In this document: one piece after another, positions 52,122 through 61,255 of the stretch | How the letters are laid out: each line of letters begins with the position of its first letter | Numbering within the stretch: the stretch's first letter is position 1 | Assembly (NCBI RefSeq): GCF_008711155.1 | Contig: NZ_VUYQ01000001.1 | Location: 186,001 to 250,000, forward strand | Length of the DNA stretch: 64,000 nt | Reading direction: 5' to 3' | DNA from: Dechloromonas sp. CZR5 | GTDB taxonomy: Bacteria > Pseudomonadota > Gammaproteobacteria > Burkholderiales > Rhodocyclaceae | Made by a program: the position numbers and the translations under genes | Notes under the pieces: model-generated | The model's input: the letters and a program-made list of their open reading frames with translations, nothing else | The model's database searches: none | Told to the model about the DNA's origin: nothing

Positions 52122-53273
52122 ATGAATGCCATGATTGTCAGCCAGCAGTGGGTTCCTGCCCGTGAGCCCGACCTAGATGTTCTGTTGCGCGCGTGGAAGC
52201 TGCGCTGGCCTGGAGCGGGCATCCTGGCTTTGCTGCCGGAGGCCGAGAAGGATATCGTTCCGCTGCTGCAGGCGCGTTGCCGGGGTTTGTCGATGCCGCT
52301 CATCGGTGCCCTCTTTCCGGCCCTGGTGGCGAACGACGGCTTTCATACGGATGGACTCTGGTTGGTCTGTTTCGACAGCATGCCCACGCATTTCCTGGTC
52401 CCCGACCTGGCCTCTGGCGATGTACAGCCGCTGGCGCGTGCCATCCGGCAGGCGCTGCCCGGCGGTAGGGCGCCTATTTTGTTCATGCTGTTCGACAGCA
52501 TGCTGCCGAATGTCTCCTCCTTGCTGTACGGTCTGTACGAGGAACTGGGCAAGGGTGTTTGCTATGCGGGCGTGTGCGCCGGTAGCGAAAGCTTTCAGCC
52601 GATGCCCTGCCTGTTCGATGGCGAAAGCCTGATCGGCGGCGGCGTGCTGGCCATGCTGCTCGGCGACGAAGTCGGGACGTTGGCGCTGCGCCACGATTAC
52701 CCGGTATCCGAGACGTTGATGAGAGCAACCTCCAGCCAGGGCAATCGTGTCGAGCATATCGACGGTCGTCCCGCTTTTGCCGTCTATCAGGAGGTCATTC
52801 GTCGCGAGTTCGGCATCGATCTGACCCACGACAATTTCTACGACTATGCCGTGCATTTCCCGTTCGGCCTGATCACGGCGGTGGATGTGCTGGTCCGTAT
52901 TCCCGTCGCTTTCGACGAGGCGGGAAGCTTGTGGTGCGTCGGCGAGGTGCCGCCCAACTCGTTGCTGCGGCTGCTCAAGGCGCCTCCTGCCGAGAACAGC
53001 CGTTGCATCGCCAGCCTGGCGGCAACGCTGGAGGCGGGCCAGGATGCGGTCCAGGGGCACCCCGTGCTGACCTTCTATTGCGCCGGACGCCGGATGCATC
53101 TGGGGGCAGCGGCTGTCAGCGAGGTTGATCAGCTCGTTCGCGCCACCGGTGCTTCATCATTGGTCGGCGCCTTGTCACTGGGCGAGATTGACCAGGAGAG
53201 TGACCTTCACATACCGCGCTTCCACAACGCGGCAATCGTTTGCCTGAGCCTGCCGGCCGAAGCCGGCAAGTGA
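52122..53273 (+). CDS. FIST-domain sensory protein
   Basis: The 383-residue soluble protein matches the FIST_N/FIST_C sensory arrangement (PLIGALFPALV, then FCYAGVCAGSES-like glycine-rich segment, and a C-terminal domain with HPVLTFYCAGRRMHLG). FIST domains bind small ligands such as amino acids and normally sit in front of kinases or GGDEF domains. Here none is attached. Start is the ATG at 52122 or 52131. It follows the DabA operon after 43 bases and may belong to it. Confidence 0.72.
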   Translation: MNAMIVSQQWVPAREPDLDVLLRAWKLRWPGAGILALLPEAEKDIVPLLQARCRGLSMPLIGALFPALVANDGFHTDGLWLVCFDSMPTHFLVPDLASGDVQPLARAIRQALPGGRAPILFMLFDSMLPNVSSLLYGLYEELGKGVCYAGVCAGSESFQPMPCLFDGESLIGGGVLAMLLGDEVGTLALRHDYPVSETLMRATSSQGNRVEHIDGRPAFAVYQEVIRREFGIDLTHDNFYDYAVHFPFGLITAVDVLVRIPVAFDEAGSLWCVGEVPPNSLLRLLKAPPAENSRCIASLAATLEAGQDAVQGHPVLTFYCAGRRMHLGAAAVSEVDQLVRATGASSLVGALSLGEIDQESDLHIPRFHNAAIVCLSLPAEAGK

Positions 53274-53286
53274 GGGGAAGGGCCGG

Positions 53287-53625
53287 TCAGGCCTTCTTGA
53301 CGAATTCCGACTTCAGCTGCATGGCGCCGATACCGTCGATCTTGCAATCAATGTCGTGATCGCCTTCGATCAGGCGGATATTCTTGACCTTGGTGCCGAC
53401 CTTGACGACCGACGAGCTGCCCTTGATCTTCAGGTCTTTGATCACGGTGACCGAATCGCCGTCCTGCAGCACGTTGCCGTTGGCGTCCTTCCAGACGCGC
53501 TGTTCCTCGACGGCTTCGGCGGCTTTTTGCGGCCATTCATGGGCACATTCGGGGCAGACGAAGTTGTCGCCGTCCTCGTAGGTGTATTCGGAGTTGCATT
53601 GCGGGCATTGGGGCAGGGCGCTCAT
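53287..53625 (-). CDS. yjdM: YjdM/PhnA zinc-ribbon protein
   Basis: The 112-residue protein has an N-terminal zinc ribbon ([21 protein letters not shown]) shortened here to the two CxxC pairs at residues 7-10 and 24-27. The second domain carries [22 protein letters not shown]. The family is named after the alkylphosphonate operon but is not a phosphonoacetate hydrolase. Its role is unknown. It lies 12 bases after the SulP gene on the same strand, so it is likely co-transcribed. Confidence 0.9.
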   Translation of the reverse strand: MSALPQCPQCNSEYTYEDGDNFVCPECAHEWPQKAAEAVEEQRVWKDANGNVLQDGDSVTVIKDLKIKGSSSVVKVGTKVKNIRLIEGDHDIDCKIDGIGAMQLKSEFVKKA

Positions 53626-53637
53626 GGGGTTTCCTTG

Positions 53638-55329
53638 TCAGTAGTCTTCTTCGTCGCCGCCCATCAGGTTGGGCAGCAGGATATAGGCGCGTTGCAGCGC
53701 ATGGCTCAGGTCCGGGCAAACGTTGTCGTCACCGAGATGGTCGATGAAGCCGGAGCGGTAGAGCAGCGAGCCGGGCTGTGAGTTGAGTCCGCAAACGAGC
53801 AAGGTGCAACCGCGTTTCTTCAATTTGTCGAGCAGATTCTCCAGGCCTTCGAGGCCCGTCGTGTCGAGCTGGATGAGCTGGGTCATGTCCAGGATGACCA
53901 CTTCTGGGTGGCCGGCGGCCGGGTCGAGCAGGGCCTCCAGCTTGTTGACCGCACCGAAGAACAGCGAGCCGAACAACTGCCAGGCGGTGACCCGCATGCT
54001 GCCGTCCGGGTACAGGAAGCGCGGTTCGGAGGCTTCCTCGCGCAACGGGCGGCGCTCGATGCGGGTCAGTTCCGACATGCGGTAGATGAAGAACAGGCTC
54101 GCCAGTACCATGCCCAGTTCGACGGCGATGGTCAGGTCGAACAGTACGGTGACGAAGAAGGTGACGAGCAGGATGATCCGGTAGTTGTACGAATAGCGTT
54201 TCAGTTCGACGAATTCGTGCCACTCGCCCATGTTGATGGCGACGACCATGACGATGGCCGACAGCGTGGCGAGCGGCACGTAGGCGGCAAGCGGCGCGGC
54301 GAGCAGGACGATGGCGAGCAGCACGGCGGCGTGGATGATGCCGGCAATCGGCGTCCGCCCGCCGGTCCTGACGTTGGTGGTGGTGCGGGCGATGGCGCCG
54401 GTGGCGGCAAAGCCGCCGAAAAGCGGGGCAGCGATGTTGGCCAGCCCTTGGGCGACCAGCTCCTGATTGGGATCGTGGCGGTCGTCGATCTGGCTGTCGG
54501 CGACGCGGGCCGAGAGCAGCGATTCGATGGCGCCGAGCAGGGCGATGGTGATGGCCGGCGAGATCAGCTTGCCGAAATCGTGGATGGATAGCGCGGGCAA
54601 CCCGAAACCGGGCAATTCCTGCGGAATGCCGTTGAAGCGGCTGCCGATGGTTTCCACCGGCAGGTCGAACAGGAAGGAAACCAGCGTGCCGACGACGAGC
54701 ACGGCGAGCGGCCCCGGCGCCCGGCGCAGCACGGCGATACGTTGCGCCAGCCAGTTATAGGAAAGCAGGAAGGCGAAGCAGGCCGAGGCCAGGCCGAGCG
54801 TCGGCAGATCGACCGTGTCGGCGTAGGCGGCCAGGGTCTTGATGCGCAGGAAGAATTCGGCCGGCAGACTGTCGATTTTCAGGCCGAAGAAATCCTTGAT
54901 CTGGGCGAGGAAGATGACCACGGCGATGCCGTTGGTGAAGCCGATGACGACGGTGACCGGGATGAAGCGGATGAGCTGCCCCATACGCGCCAGTCCCATG
55001 GCGAGCAGGAAGACGCCGGCCAGCATGGTGGCACCGAGCAGGTTGCCGAAACCGTGCACGGCGACGATGCCATAAACGATGGGGATGAAGGCGCCGGTCG
55101 GGCCGCCGATCTGTACACGCGAACCGCCGAATGCCGAGGTTACGAAGCCGGCGACGATGGCTGTCCAGATGCCGGCTGTCGGCGAGCAGCCGGAGGCGAT
55201 GGCGAAGGCCATGGCCAGCGGCAGGGCGAGGATGCCGACCGTGATCCCCGCAGCGAGATCCTTGCCCAGCTGCGCCCGGTTATAGCCGGGCAGGCAATCG
55301 AGGAGCTTGGGGCGAAAAGCGATTTTCAT
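53638..55329 (-). CDS. SulP-family anion transporter with STAS domain
   Basis: The 563-residue protein has the SulP core: GLPAGYNRAQLGKDLAAGI-like N-terminal segment (here LLDCLPGYNRAQLGKDLAAG), GGPTGAFIPIVYG in helix 3, and 10 or more helices. A C-terminal STAS domain (VVILDMTQLIQLDTTGLEGL) regulates transport. Members import sulfate, bicarbonate (BicA) or dicarboxylates, and the substrate cannot be read from sequence. Its position beside DabA makes bicarbonate attractive, as an inference. A TTGACG/TATAAT promoter and a divergent RHH gene lie upstream. Confidence 0.9.
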   Translation of the reverse strand: MKIAFRPKLLDCLPGYNRAQLGKDLAAGITVGILALPLAMAFAIASGCSPTAGIWTAIVAGFVTSAFGGSRVQIGGPTGAFIPIVYGIVAVHGFGNLLGATMLAGVFLLAMGLARMGQLIRFIPVTVVIGFTNGIAVVIFLAQIKDFFGLKIDSLPAEFFLRIKTLAAYADTVDLPTLGLASACFAFLLSYNWLAQRIAVLRRAPGPLAVLVVGTLVSFLFDLPVETIGSRFNGIPQELPGFGLPALSIHDFGKLISPAITIALLGAIESLLSARVADSQIDDRHDPNQELVAQGLANIAAPLFGGFAATGAIARTTTNVRTGGRTPIAGIIHAAVLLAIVLLAAPLAAYVPLATLSAIVMVVAINMGEWHEFVELKRYSYNYRIILLVTFFVTVLFDLTIAVELGMVLASLFFIYRMSELTRIERRPLREEASEPRFLYPDGSMRVTAWQLFGSLFFGAVNKLEALLDPAAGHPEVVILDMTQLIQLDTTGLEGLENLLDKLKKRGCTLLVCGLNSQPGSLLYRSGFIDHLGDDNVCPDLSHALQRAYILLPNLMGGDEEDY

Positions 55330-55356
55330 GGCACGCGCTCGAGGAGTAAGCGGTGC

Positions 55357-55403
55357 ATTATATGAGCACTGTATTAATCGTCAATGTTAATCATATGTTA
55401 ACA
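55357..55403. promoter_or_regulatory. Divergent promoter region with palindrome between sulP and the RHH gene
   Basis: On the minus strand TTGACG (55379-55384) and TATAAT (55357-55362) with a 16-base spacer form a good sulP promoter. Just upstream lies the dyad TGTTAA (55385-55390) and TTAACA (55398-55403) around TCATATG. A TATAAA at 55412-55417 may serve the RHH gene. The palindrome touches the sulP -35, so a DNA-binding protein there could control both genes. Confidence 0.6.
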
Positions 55404-55437
55404 TGGGGCGATATAAATCCGACAAGAGCAATGCATC

Positions 55438-55629
55438 ATGGAGAACCGCACGGCCCGTCTGACCCTGTTGATCGATCCGCGCAAGAAGAAGCTGTTCGAG
55501 GAAATCTGCAGCGAGCACGACCTGACGTCATCGCAGGTTGTACGCCGCTTGATCCGGCAATACATCATCGACAACGCCGGCAGCCGCGAATTGCCCGATT
55601 GGCTGAAGCCGGGCAGCAAGGCCGAGTAG
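55438..55629 (+). CDS. Small ribbon-helix-helix transcription factor
   Basis: The 63-residue protein has a basic strand (TARLTLLIDPRKKKLFEEI) and two helices (SEHDLTSSQVVRRLIRQYII), the CopG/Arc fold. Such proteins bind DNA as dimers at palindromic sites and often autoregulate. It is divergent from the SulP gene, with a palindrome between them. No toxin gene accompanies it, so it is unlikely to be an antitoxin. The C-terminus is a short acidic tail. Confidence 0.75.
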   Translation: MENRTARLTLLIDPRKKKLFEEICSEHDLTSSQVVRRLIRQYIIDNAGSRELPDWLKPGSKAE

Positions 55630-55649
55630 CCCGCGCCGCACGAAGGGCG

Positions 55650-55976
55650 CTATTGTGCTTCGTCCTTGGGGCGCACCTTGTCAGGGTGTTGGACGGCGAT
55701 ATAGGCGTCGTAGCGCGCCTGCAGCTCGGGCGCCTGCTTGGCGATTTCGCGCAGAATGCGGGCGACCGCCCAGATCATGACCGCAGCACCGCCAGCGGTG
55801 CAGGCCACCGCTTCCGCCAGCGATGTCGGGAAGTTGGAGAGAATGGCTGGCTTGCCAGCGGCAAACCAGCTGGCACCGATGCCGACGCACGACAGGCCGA
55901 AGACATCGACCAAGGCGTAGGCCAGAATGGGGCCGGTCAGACGGGGGCGGGGCGGGCGTGTCACGTTGTTGAGCAT
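55650..55976 (-). CDS. Hypothetical two-helix membrane protein
   Basis: The 108-residue protein has a basic proline-rich N-terminus (RPPRPRLTG), two hydrophobic segments (residues about 16-40 and 55-75, containing AILSNFPTSL between them) and a charged C-terminal helix ending EAQ. I do not recognise a family. It is convergent with the RHH gene. Its promoter would lie in the AT-rich intergenic region with the DnaA-box-like sites. Confidence 0.62.
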   Translation of the reverse strand: MLNNVTRPPRPRLTGPILAYALVDVFGLSCVGIGASWFAAGKPAILSNFPTSLAEAVACTAGGAAVMIWAVARILREIAKQAPELQARYDAYIAVQHPDKVRPKDEAQ

Positions 55977-56384
55977 GGCGGGTGCTTTCTATATGACAAA
56001 AAAACCTTCAGAGGGCTTGACAGGCGATGAGGAAGGTGTGAGTTATGCACAGAATTGAAGTTGTCTGGTTCGACTTGACAATTCGATGATGTTGAATTTG
56101 TTGTTTTGCTGTTGTGTGCCGCTAATTTATTTTAAATCAATAGCTTATAGCCAAGCTCAACTTTCAGGCAAGGTAAGGAAAATCCTTGTGAAACGGTGAC
56201 TTAGTGCTGCTCGCCCATATTCATTCACAGAGTTATCCACAGATTTTGTGGATAGTTTGAAAAGAGTAAATCCTGGGGATGGATTGGGCGCCTAAGTTAA
56301 AGTGATACTTGAAGTAAAAGGCGGGATTGTTGCGCTGCAGCAGGAATATGGCTCGGGTTCCCAAGCCACATTCCCGGGGCGCGA
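55977..56384. other. AT-rich intergenic region with three DnaA-box-like sites
   Basis: This 408-base gap has no gene and is clearly more AT-rich than the surrounding sequence. It carries TTATGCACA (56043-56051), TTATCCACA (56233-56241) and, on the opposite strand, CTATCCACA (56247-56255). The first two fit the TTATNCACA DnaA-box consensus, and the last two form an inverted pair five bases apart. Long A/T runs lie around 56100-56150. No dnaA, dnaN or parAB is adjacent. It could be a DnaA-titrating or -reactivating locus, a regulatory site, or coincidence. Confidence 0.55.
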
Positions 56385-58493
56385 TTATTTGACTCGCATG
56401 CCCGGCTGAGCGCCCGAATCGGGTGACAGCAGGAAGAGTCCCGGCGTTTTGCCGTCCGTGTCGGATGCCGCGAGAACCATGCCTTCCGACAGGCCGAACT
56501 TCATCTTGCGCGGTGCCAGGTTGGCGACCATGACGGTCAAGCGACCAATCAACTGCGCCGGGTCGTAAGCGGCCTTGATGCCGGCGAAGACGTTGCGCGT
56601 CTTTTCCTCGCCAACATCCAGAGTCAGGCGCACGAGCTTGTCGGCGCCTTCGACGTGTTCGGCGTTGGCGATGCGGGCGATGCGCAGGTCGACTTTCATG
56701 AAGTCGTCGATGCCGCACAGCCCTTCGGCAACCGGGGCGGGGGGCGCTTTGCCATCCTTGGCCTTGGCCGCTTCCTTCTGCTGGTGTTCGCCGTGGCGCT
56801 GCTGGGATTGCTGTTCTGGTGCCGGGGCCAGCGATTCCTTGTTGGCCTCGACCAGCTTCTCGATCAGTTTCGGATCGACGCGCGTCATCAGGTGTTCGTA
56901 GGCGTTGATGGTGTGACCGGCGGCGAGCAGGCTTTGGACGTCATTCCAGGCCAGCGGGGCGATGTTCATGAACTGCTCGACCTTGCCGGCGACCACCGGA
57001 AGGATGGGCTTCAACAGCACGGTAAGCAGGCGGAACAGATTCAGCGCATTGGTGCACGCGGCATGCAGTTCGACTTCCTTGCCTTCCTGCTTGGCCAGCT
57101 CCCACGGCTTGACGCTGTCGACGTACTGGTTGGCGGCGTCGGTCAGGGCCATGATCTCGCGCATGGCCTTGCCGAACTCGCGGGCTTCGTACAGTTCGGC
57201 GATGCGCGGCGCGGCTTCCTGGATGGCCTTGATGGCCGGCAAGTCGGCGGCGGCCGGCGCCAGCTGGCCGTTGAAGCGCTTGGCGATGAAGCCGGCCGAG
57301 CGGCTGGCGATATTGACGTATTTGCCGACGAGGTCGGAATTGACGCGGGCGCAGAAGTCCTCGAGGTTGAGGTCGATGTCTTCCATCGTGGCGGACAGCT
57401 TGGCGGCATAGTAATAGCGCAGCCATTCCGGGTTGAGGCCGGTTTTCAGGAAGCTCTCGGCGGTGATGAAGGTGCCGCGCGACTTGGACATCTTGGCGCC
57501 ATCGACGGTCAGGAAACCGTGCGCGAAAATCTTCGTCGGCGTGCGGAAGCCGGCGTGTTGCAGTTCGGCCGGCCAGAACAGGGCGTGGAAGTAGAGGATG
57601 TCCTTGCCGATGAAGTGGTACAGCTCGGTCTGCGAATCCGGCTTGAAGTATTCGTTGAAATCGAGTCCCTTTTGGGCACACAGGTTCTTGAACGAACCCA
57701 TGTAGCCAATCGGTGCGTCGAGCCAGACGTAGAAATACTTGCCCGGTGCGTCGGGAATCTCGAAACCGAAATAGGGGGCGTCGCGCGAGATGTCCCAGTC
57801 GGTCAGCTTGTTGTCGCCCGGCGCGCCCAGCCATTCCTGCATCTTGTTGGCGGCTTCGTTCTGCAGCACGCCGCTGGCGGTGTATTGGCGGAGGAAAGCT
57901 TCGCAGCGCGGATCGGACAGTTTGAAGAAATAGTGTTCCGAGTTGCGCAGTTCCGGCTTTGCGCCGGAAATAGCGGAGAACGGTTCGATCAGGTCGGTCG
58001 GTGCGTAGGCGGCGCCACACACCTCGCAGTTGTCGCCGTACTGCTCCTTGGCGTGGCATTTCGGGCACTCGCCTTTGATGAAGCGGTCGGGCAGGAACAG
58101 CTGCTTGACCGGGTCGAAATACTGCTCGATGGTGCGCACCTCGATCAGGCCGGCGTCGCGCAGCTTCAGGTAGATGTCGTTGGCGCAGGCGCGGGTTTCC
58201 GGCGAGTGGGTGCTGTAGTAGTTGTCGAAACCGACGTGAAATCCCGAGAAATCCCGGTAGTGCTCGCCATGGACACGTTCGATCAGTTGCTCCGGCGTGA
58301 TGCCTTCCTTCTCCGCGCGCAGCATGATCGGCGTACCGTGCGTGTCGTCGGCGCAGACATACCAGCATTCGTTGCCGGCCATTTTCTGGTAGCGCACCCA
58401 GATGTCGGTCTGGATGTACTCAACCAGGTGGCCGAGGTGGATGGCGCCGTTGGCATAGGGCAGAGCGGAGGTGACAAGGATCTTGCGCGGCAT
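56385..58493 (-). CDS. metG: Methionyl-tRNA synthetase
   Basis: Charges tRNA(Met). The 702-residue protein has the HLGH form of the HIGH motif at residues 19-22, the zinc knuckle [17 protein letters not shown], and the KMSKS loop at residues 334-338. A C-terminal OB-fold tRNA-binding domain ([20 protein letters not shown]) supports dimerisation. A TAAAAT-like -10 is at 58523-58528 on the minus strand. No Shine-Dalgarno is obvious at the ATG. The region just downstream holds the DnaA-box-like sites. Confidence 0.97.
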   Translation of the reverse strand: MPRKILVTSALPYANGAIHLGHLVEYIQTDIWVRYQKMAGNECWYVCADDTHGTPIMLRAEKEGITPEQLIERVHGEHYRDFSGFHVGFDNYYSTHSPETRACANDIYLKLRDAGLIEVRTIEQYFDPVKQLFLPDRFIKGECPKCHAKEQYGDNCEVCGAAYAPTDLIEPFSAISGAKPELRNSEHYFFKLSDPRCEAFLRQYTASGVLQNEAANKMQEWLGAPGDNKLTDWDISRDAPYFGFEIPDAPGKYFYVWLDAPIGYMGSFKNLCAQKGLDFNEYFKPDSQTELYHFIGKDILYFHALFWPAELQHAGFRTPTKIFAHGFLTVDGAKMSKSRGTFITAESFLKTGLNPEWLRYYYAAKLSATMEDIDLNLEDFCARVNSDLVGKYVNIASRSAGFIAKRFNGQLAPAAADLPAIKAIQEAAPRIAELYEAREFGKAMREIMALTDAANQYVDSVKPWELAKQEGKEVELHAACTNALNLFRLLTVLLKPILPVVAGKVEQFMNIAPLAWNDVQSLLAAGHTINAYEHLMTRVDPKLIEKLVEANKESLAPAPEQQSQQRHGEHQQKEAAKAKDGKAPPAPVAEGLCGIDDFMKVDLRIARIANAEHVEGADKLVRLTLDVGEEKTRNVFAGIKAAYDPAQLIGRLTVMVANLAPRKMKFGLSEGMVLAASDTDGKTPGLFLLSPDSGAQPGMRVK

Positions 58494-58522
58494 GGGAGGC
58501 GAATCTTGAAAGATAAAGCGTG

Positions 58523-58528
58523 ATTTTA
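58523..58528 (-). promoter_or_regulatory. -10 element for metG
   Basis: On the minus strand GGTAAAAT precedes the metG start by about 30 bases. The TAAAAT hexamer with GG in front matches the elements before dnaE and dcd. No -35 is clear. Confidence 0.4.
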
Positions 58529-58690
58529 CCGCGATGAAGGGGGGCGCGTTGCGGCAAACGGTGTCGGGAGGTCCGGAGTATGCTTTGTGAAGAAAGGTAA
58601 ACGAATGTGTACGTTTGGTGAAATTGATGTTGCTATCATTGCTGAAAGGCGATAGAGGGGGCAGAATCTGCCGCGGATTGGGGAGGGACT

Positions 58691-59374
58691 ATGAATTTCG
58701 TAGTAGTTGAGGATAGCCGGAGTCAGGCAGAAGTATTGAAAGCCCTACTGAAGAGCGAGGGGCACCAGGTTGATGTGTTTGCTGATGGGGCTTCGTGTCT
58801 TGAAGCAATCAAGAGTCGCAGCTTCGATTTTTTCATCATCGACTGGAACCTGCCGGACATGGGGGGCGACGAAGTACTCAAGCGCGTGCGTGAACAATGT
58901 GGGTGGGATGTGCCGGTTGTCTTCTGTACCGGACGTACCGACGAGGAAGCGGCCGCCGACATTCTGCGCCTCGGTGCCGATGACTACATCCCGAAACCGA
59001 TCCGCTACATGGAGTTCATGGCGCGTATCCACGCGCTCCTGCGACGCCGCAAGCCGCGCGTCAGCACCCTGAATTTCGGGGGCATCGAAATCGACCTCGA
59101 CGGGCGCCGCATTCGCCTGTCCGGTGCCGAGGTCGAGTTGACCCAGCGCGAATTCGAGCTGGCCGTCATCCTGCTTCAGAACATCGGTCGCGTGCTGTCG
59201 CGGGATGAATTGCTGACCAGCGTCTGGGCGCGCGATGCCGGGGTCGATACCCGCACGGTCGACACCCACGCCAGCCGCCTGCGCAAGAAGCTGGGCCTGT
59301 CGGGCGAAAGCGGCCTGATGCTGTCCTCGGTGTATGGGCAGGGCTATCGTCTCGATACGGTGCAGGGAAGCTGA
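58691..59374 (+). CDS. OmpR-family response regulator, orphan
   Basis: The 227-residue regulator has a complete receiver (ED pair at residues 8-9, phosphoacceptor in IIDWNLPDMGG, Thr in FCTGRTDEE, Lys in PKPIRYME) and a C-terminal winged-helix DNA-binding domain (LTQREFELAVILLQN, then DTRTVDTHASRLRKK). No kinase gene is adjacent. GGGAGGGA precedes the ATG, and a TGCTATCAT extended -10 lies at 58631-58639. The target is unknown. Confidence 0.9.
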   Translation: MNFVVVEDSRSQAEVLKALLKSEGHQVDVFADGASCLEAIKSRSFDFFIIDWNLPDMGGDEVLKRVREQCGWDVPVVFCTGRTDEEAAADILRLGADDYIPKPIRYMEFMARIHALLRRRKPRVSTLNFGGIEIDLDGRRIRLSGAEVELTQREFELAVILLQNIGRVLSRDELLTSVWARDAGVDTRTVDTHASRLRKKLGLSGESGLMLSSVYGQGYRLDTVQGS

Positions 59375-59394
59375 TTCTCGCTCCGGGTTTCGGT

Positions 59395-59400
59395 TATACT
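59395..59400 (+). promoter_or_regulatory. -10 element for apbC/mrp
   Basis: TATACT 52 bases before the start is a good -10. It lies just past the stop of the upstream regulator gene. Confidence 0.4.
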
Positions 59401-59451
59401 AGACAAAATTGCTCGGGTATTTCCCGGCCGTCCACCCAACCCGGAGTTTCC

Positions 59452-60543
59452 ATGAGTTTCACTGAACAGCACATCAAGGCTGCGCTTTCTGCTGCAGTCG
59501 ATCCCAATACCGGCAAGGATTTCGTTGCCGGCAAGTCGGCAAAGAACATCAAGATCGATGGTGACGATGTCTCCTTCGATGTCGAGCTCGGCTACCCGGC
59601 CAAGACGCAGATCGATGCCATCCGCAAGCAGGTGATTGCTGCCGTGCGCGCCGTGCAGGGCGTCGGCAACGTCTCCGCCAACGTGTATACCAAGATCGTT
59701 GCGCATTCGGTGCAGATGGGCGTCAAGCTGATGCCGGGTGTCAAGAACATCATCGCCGTGGCCTCCGGCAAGGGTGGCGTCGGCAAGAGCACGACGGCGG
59801 TCAATCTGGCCCTGGCCCTGGCCCAGGAAGGCGCCAGCGTCGGCATCCTCGATGCCGACATCTACGGCCCGTCGCAGCCGCAAATGCTCGGCTTGGCCGG
59901 CCAGCAGCCGGAATCGAAGGATGGTCAGAGCATGGAGCCGCTGCAAGCCTACGGCGTGCAGGCGATGTCGATCGGTTTCATGGTCGATGTCGAAACACCC
60001 ATGGTCTGGCGCGGCCCGATGGTCGCCCAGGCACTCGATCAGCTGCTCGGTCAGACCAACTGGCGCGACATCGACTATCTGATCGTCGACATGCCGCCGG
60101 GTACTGGCGACATCCAGCTGTCGCTGGCCCAGAAGGTGCCGGTGACCGGGGCTGTGATCGTCACCACGCCGCAGGACATCGCGCTGATCGACGCGCGCAA
60201 GGGCCTGAAGATGTTCGAGAAGGTGAATATCCCCATCCTCGGTATCGTCGAAAACATGAGCATCCATATCTGCTCGAACTGCGGCCACGAAGAACATATC
60301 TTCGGCACCGGCGGCGGCGAGAAAATGTGTGCCGACTACGACGTCGAGTTCCTGGGCCGTCTGCCGCTTGAATTGGCCATCCGCGAGATGGCCGACGGGG
60401 GCAAGCCGACCGTGGTCGGCGCCCCGGATTCGCGCACGGCGGAGATCTACCGCGGCATCGCCCGCCGCGTGGCGGTCAAGATCGGCGAGAAGGCGAAGGA
60501 CATGACGTCGAAATTCCCGAATATCGTGGTTCAGAACACGTAA
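59452..60543 (+). CDS. apbC: Iron-sulfur cluster carrier Mrp/ApbC
   Basis: P-loop ATPase that carries and delivers [4Fe-4S] clusters. The 363-residue protein has an N-terminal MIP18-like domain, the deviant Walker [11 protein letters not shown] with its lysine at residue 112, and the cluster-binding CSNC pair at Cys274 and Cys277. Location near metG is common in proteobacteria (metG-mrp-dcd). A strong terminator follows. Confidence 0.95.
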   Translation: MSFTEQHIKAALSAAVDPNTGKDFVAGKSAKNIKIDGDDVSFDVELGYPAKTQIDAIRKQVIAAVRAVQGVGNVSANVYTKIVAHSVQMGVKLMPGVKNIIAVASGKGGVGKSTTAVNLALALAQEGASVGILDADIYGPSQPQMLGLAGQQPESKDGQSMEPLQAYGVQAMSIGFMVDVETPMVWRGPMVAQALDQLLGQTNWRDIDYLIVDMPPGTGDIQLSLAQKVPVTGAVIVTTPQDIALIDARKGLKMFEKVNIPILGIVENMSIHICSNCGHEEHIFGTGGGEKMCADYDVEFLGRLPLELAIREMADGGKPTVVGAPDSRTAEIYRGIARRVAVKIGEKAKDMTSKFPNIVVQNT

Positions 60544-60562
60544 TTTGTAGACAATTCCAACG

Positions 60563-60595
60563 ACAAAGGCGGGTAAAATCCCGCCTTTGTTTTTT
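60563..60595 (+). terminator. Strong rho-independent terminator after apbC
   Basis: An 11-bp perfect stem (60563-60573 with 60580-60590) with loop TAAAAT and a T6 tail ends the apbC transcript. The loop sequence GGTAAAAT-like is also a -10-like element 36 bases before dcd, so this site may double as the dcd promoter. Confidence 0.88.
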
Positions 60596-60614
60596 GCAGC
60601 GCGGAATAGAAAAA

Positions 60615-61181
60615 ATGGCCATCAAATCAGATAAGTGGATTCGCCGCATGGCGCAGGAACACGGCATGATCGAACCGTTCGCGCCGGACCTCGTGCGCGA
60701 GGTCAATGGCCAGAAGATCGTCTCCTACGGTACGTCGAGCTACGGCTACGATATCCGCTGCGCCCGCGAATTCAAGGTGTTCACCAATATCAACTCGACG
60801 GTGGTCGATCCCAAGAATTTCGATCCCAAATCTTTCGTCGAAATCGAGTCCGACGTCTGCATCATTCCGCCGAACTCCTTTGCGCTGGCTCGCACCATGG
60901 AATATTTCCGCATTCCGCGCTCGGTCCTGACCGTTTGCCTCGGCAAATCGACCTATGCCCGCTGCGGCATCATCGTGAACGTCACCCCCTTCGAGCCGGA
61001 ATGGGAAGGCCATGTCACGCTGGAGTTCTCCAACACCACCCCGTTGCCGGCCAAGATCTACGCGGGGGAGGGCTGTGCCCAGGTGCTGTTCTTCGAGTCC
61101 GACGAAATCTGCGAAACCTCCTACAAGGATCGCGGTGGCAAGTACCAGGGGCAGGAAGGCGTCACCCTGCCCAAAATCTGA
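60615..61181 (+). CDS. dcd: dCTP deaminase
   Basis: Converts dCTP to dUTP for dTMP synthesis. The 188-residue protein starts [22 protein letters not shown], the usual Dcd start, here cut to its first part, and contains [13 protein letters not shown] and the trimer/active-site region [13 protein letters not shown] and [24 protein letters not shown] sequence with the catalytic glutamate. The length is exactly typical. It has its own terminator. Confidence 0.96.
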   Translation: MAIKSDKWIRRMAQEHGMIEPFAPDLVREVNGQKIVSYGTSSYGYDIRCAREFKVFTNINSTVVDPKNFDPKSFVEIESDVCIIPPNSFALARTMEYFRIPRSVLTVCLGKSTYARCGIIVNVTPFEPEWEGHVTLEFSNTTPLPAKIYAGEGCAQVLFFESDEICETSYKDRGGKYQGQEGVTLPKI

Positions 61182-61212
61182 CGTATTCCGGTAACCAACC
61201 CGACATATTCTT

Positions 61213-61241
61213 CGACCCGCTGCGGCGGGTCGCCGCTTTTT
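61213..61241 (+). terminator. Terminator after dcd
   Basis: An 8-bp stem (CGACCCGC at 61213-61220 with GCGGGTCG at 61225-61232, loop TGCG) is followed by CCGCTTTTT. It ends just before the decarboxylase ribosome-binding site. Confidence 0.8.
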
Positions 61242-61255
61242 GAGGATTGAATCCC

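Noticed and set aside
53908-54591. 227-codon plus-strand frame inside the SulP gene
   Set aside because: Gly/Asp/Glu-rich antisense shadow of a membrane transporter gene, with no homology visible.
56043-56255. Calling the DnaA-box cluster the chromosomal origin
   Set aside because: No dnaA, dnaN, rpmH or partition genes are nearby, and only three sites are seen. This is recorded as a DnaA-box-like region only.
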